Assembly (NCBI GenBank): GCA_005893185.1
Contig: VBOS01000163.1
Location: 1-16,105 of the forward strand
DNA from: Candidatus Eiseniibacteriota bacterium
Lineage (GTDB): Bacteria > Eisenbacteria > RBG-16-71-46
Length of the DNA stretch: 16,105 nucleotides
Reading direction: 5' to 3'
This document shows, piece by piece, positions 14,229-16,105 of the stretch. Every line of letters begins with the position of its first letter. Positions within the stretch are counted from its first letter, which is position 1. The notes beneath the pieces were generated by a model. It was given only the letters and a program-made list of their open reading frames with translations, was not told the origin of the DNA and ran no database searches. The position numbers and the translations under genes are program-made.

Positions 14229-15274
14229 GGGCCGCCTCCTCCGGCGCTCCCGATCTGGCGGACTGGACCGCGCGTCTGCTCTCGGCGCGCAAAGGGCTCG
14301 AAGGTGTCGCCCATCGTACGCCGGTCGCGACCTCGCGTACGCTCGACGAGCGGGTCGGCGCGCGCGTCTTCCTCAAGTGCGAGAACCTCCAGCGTGGGGG
14401 CGCATTCAAGTTCCGCGGGGCCTGGAACGCGATCTCCCGCCTGCCCGACGACGCGAGGCGCCGCGGCGTGATCGCCTACTCTTCCGGCAATCACGCCCAG
14501 GCCGTCGCGCTGGTCGCACGCATGCGCGGCATTCCCGCCACGATCGTGATGCCGCGCTGGGCGTCGCGCTCGAAGCTCGAAGCGACCCGCGGCTACGGGG
14601 CCGAGGTCGTGCTCTACGGGCCGGAGCCGCAAGGCGCCGCTTCCGGCCCGCCCGATCCCGCCGAGACCCGCGCCGGCGCCCCCACCGCCGAGAGCCGCGA
14701 AGCGCTCGCGGCGCGGCTGGCGCGCGAGCGCGGGCTCACGCTCATTCCGCCCTTCGATCATCCCGACATCCTCGCGGGACAGGGCACGGCAGCATGCGAG
14801 CTGATCGAGGAAGCGGGACCGCTCGATGCGCTCCTGGTTCCGGTGGGCGGCGGCGGGCTCATCTCCGGCTCGGCGATCGCCGCCCGGCATCTCGCGGGCG
14901 AGTGTCGCGTCATCGGCGTCGAGCCCGAGGCCGGTGACGACGGCGCGCGTTCCTTTCGCAGCGGCCGGATCGAGCGCGCCGAGAATCCGCAGACCATCGC
15001 CGACGGCGCCCGCACTCCCGCGCTCGGGGAGATCACGTTTCCGATCATCCGCCGCTGGGTGAGCGAGATGACGGCGGTTCCCGATTCCGCGCTGATCGAG
15101 GCCATGCGCTTCGTGTGGGAGCGCATGAAGCTCGTGGTCGAGCCGACCGGCGTGCTGGGGCTCGCAGCTCTGACCTCCGGGCAGGTGAAGCTCCCGGGAT
15201 CGCGCGTGGGCGTGATCCTCTCCGGAGGCAACGTGGATCCGGAGCGGGCCGCGGCCTGGCTTGGGTCGGGCTAA
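14225..15274 (+). CDS. PLP-dependent threonine/serine dehydratase-like enzyme
   Basis: This 349-residue fold-type II PLP enzyme most likely deaminates threonine and/or serine to 2-oxobutyrate or pyruvate. Lys62 in GGAFKFRGAWNA is the PLP Schiff-base lysine, SSGNHAQAV (86-94) binds the substrate carboxylate, and GGGGLISG (208-215) holds the PLP phosphate. No C-terminal ACT domain is present, so it resembles catabolic TdcB-type dehydratases or serine racemase, and feedback control by isoleucine is not expected. 3-Hydroxyaspartate ammonia-lyase is another possibility. The start is a rare TTG overlapping the fumC stop (TTGA), supported by GGAGG at 14211-14215. Residues 132-154 (PEPQGAASGPPDP and onward) are a Pro/Ala-rich stretch longer than I expect between VVLY and the next helix. 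Confidence 0.85.
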   Translation: MRAASSGAPDLADWTARLLSARKGLEGVAHRTPVATSRTLDERVGARVFLKCENLQRGGAFKFRGAWNAISRLPDDARRRGVIAYSSGNHAQAVALVARMRGIPATIVMPRWASRSKLEATRGYGAEVVLYGPEPQGAASGPPDPAETRAGAPTAESREALAARLARERGLTLIPPFDHPDILAGQGTAACELIEEAGPLDALLVPVGGGGLISGSAIAARHLAGECRVIGVEPEAGDDGARSFRSGRIERAENPQTIADGARTPALGEITFPIIRRWVSEMTAVPDSALIEAMRFVWERMKLVVEPTGVLGLAALTSGQVKLPGSRVGVILSGGNVDPERAAAWLGSG

Positions 15275-15504
15275 AGCCCCCACCGACTCCGGCCGATATC
15301 CTCGATCGCCGGACATGGACGGGGCGATGGTCTTCCATCGGCCCGCAATCAAGGAAGATGCGGCCGGCAGTTGTTCGGGCCGGGGCCCAGTGCCTCGCTT
15401 CGAACCCGACCCAGGACGGGTGCCGCCGCCATCCCTGCGCGCTCGCCTTCATCAGGGGTGGGCCTCATCGCCTCCGCCCAGGCCCGGGCCCATGGAGTGG
15501 ACCG

Positions 15505-16105
15505 ATGAGTCTCGCCAACCGATGCGCGGTCTTCATCGCGGCCGGGTGCGGCGCGTCGTGCGCCGCCTTCGGGACGCTGGTGGTGGGCGGCTGGCACAGC
15601 GGCGTGCCGCGGCTGGCGAGCGCCTTCCTGCCCGGGCCGCCCACCGGATACCTGACGGGCGTGGCCCTGCTGCTCGCGGGCGTCGGCCTGATCGCGATCG
15701 TCTTCGGCCGTCCGCGCCTCGCGCTGCCCGGCGGAGCGTTCGCGACCGCGGTCGGCCTGGGCGCCGTAGCGGCGCGGCTGCTGGGCGTCGAGGCCGACGG
15801 GTTCGCGTCCCTGTTCGGGCACGCCCTGCGCGTCGCGAGCGCGGACCGCGAGTCGCTCGGCCGGGTCGCTGCGCTCCAGCTCGTCCTGCTCGGGGCTGGG
15901 CTCATCGCTCTCGCGCGCGGACGCGCTTCGCCACGCCGCGCGCCGATCGCGGCCTCGCTCGGGGCCGCGCTCGCCACGCTGGGGCTCGCCTCATCGTTCG
16001 GCCACTTCACGGGCATGGACTCGACCACGTTCTGGTTCCGGCTCACGTCGGTTCGGCTTCAGACCGGGATCGCGTTCGCGATCGCCGGCATGGGGCTGCT
16101 GGGAG
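15505..16105 (+). CDS. Membrane sensor domain of a putative signalling protein, 5' part
   Basis: An ATG at 15505 with GGAGTGG (15494-15500) just upstream opens a frame that stays open to the right edge, giving 200 residues. Several hydrophobic helices are seen: CAVFIAAGCGASCAAFGTLV (residues 8-27), the YLTGVALLLAGVGLIAIVFG segment, a Leu/Ala-rich one after GRVAALQLV, then IAASLGAALATLGLASS and TGIAFAIAGMGLLG. The layout has two repeats, each with a helix, a loop (PRLASAFLPGPPTGYLTG; GMDSTTFWFRLTSVRLQTG) and a helix. This recalls the N-terminal membrane module of some PAS-containing histidine kinases and diguanylate cyclases. The output domain would lie beyond the window. Long opposite-strand frames also exist here, but they are Arg/Pro/Ala-rich and look like shadows. 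The 230 nt upstream (15275-15504) shows no clear gene or terminator. Confidence 0.6.
   Translation, partial: MSLANRCAVFIAAGCGASCAAFGTLVVGGWHSGVPRLASAFLPGPPTGYLTGVALLLAGVGLIAIVFGRPRLALPGGAFATAVGLGAVAARLLGVEADGFASLFGHALRVASADRESLGRVAALQLVLLGAGLIALARGRASPRRAPIAASLGAALATLGLASSFGHFTGMDSTTFWFRLTSVRLQTGIAFAIAGMGLLG

Noticed and set aside
15262..15285. GGGCTAAAGCCC hairpin over the dehydratase stop codon as a terminator
   Set aside because: The stem is only 4 bp without mismatch and there is no T-run after it.
15465..16046. Minus-strand frame of 193 codons opposite the membrane sensor protein
   Set aside because: The product is Arg/Pro/Ala-rich without hydrophobic core pattern, whereas the plus frame shows a ribosome site and several plausible membrane helices.
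1..16105. CRISPR array, phage or plasmid functions
   Set aside because: No short regularly spaced repeats, integrase, att-site pair or replication gene was seen. The only sizeable repeat is the 910-bp duplication.

Overview
The window is high-GC DNA with closely packed genes, several of them with overlapping ends. An outer-membrane beta-barrel terminus and an RND efflux pump show that the host is a Gram-negative bacterium. Compact organisation, GC-rich third codon positions and a putative RiPP-precursor-like small protein recall Myxococcota, deltaproteobacterial or related uncultured lineages. No marker gene is present, so this placement is weak.

Layout: (1) 2-271 is the C-terminus of an outer-membrane barrel protein. 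(2) 634-5049 is an export locus: a 78-residue protein resembling a RiPP leader or precursor, then an RND periplasmic adaptor and a 1001-residue RND permease, closed by two adjacent hairpins. (3) 5197-8343 encodes the oxidative pentose phosphate pathway (gnd, zwf, pgl) in one direction, but gnd is broken by an internal deletion that shifts the frame. (4) 8394-8741 (minus strand) is a stand-alone HTH protein with a transposase-type DNA-binding domain. It has its own consensus-like promoter, RBS and a strong terminator shared with pgl. (5) 8945-11031 holds a family 2 glycosyltransferase (minus) divergent from a type II NADH dehydrogenase (plus). A 910-bp direct tandem duplication spans their shared start region, leaving one intact and one truncated copy of each. 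(6) 10880-15274 is a four-gene run, ndh, osmC-like, fumC and threonine/serine dehydratase-like, in which each gene overlaps the next by exactly 4 nt. (7) 15505 to the window end is the membrane N-terminus of a probable sensor protein that runs off the edge.

Working together: gnd-zwf-pgl would make NADPH and ribulose-5-phosphate from glucose-6-phosphate, if gnd is intact in the living cell. The ndh-osmC-fumC-dehydratase run joins respiratory NADH oxidation, peroxide detoxification, a TCA-cycle step and amino-acid deamination in one probable transcript.

The most notable points are the 910-bp duplication with two silent differences between copies, the broken gnd, the RiPP-like small protein beside an export pump, and the lone HTH gene. 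The two disruptions lie within about 5 kb of each other. Mixed-strain assembly error is a live explanation for both and should be excluded before any biological reading.
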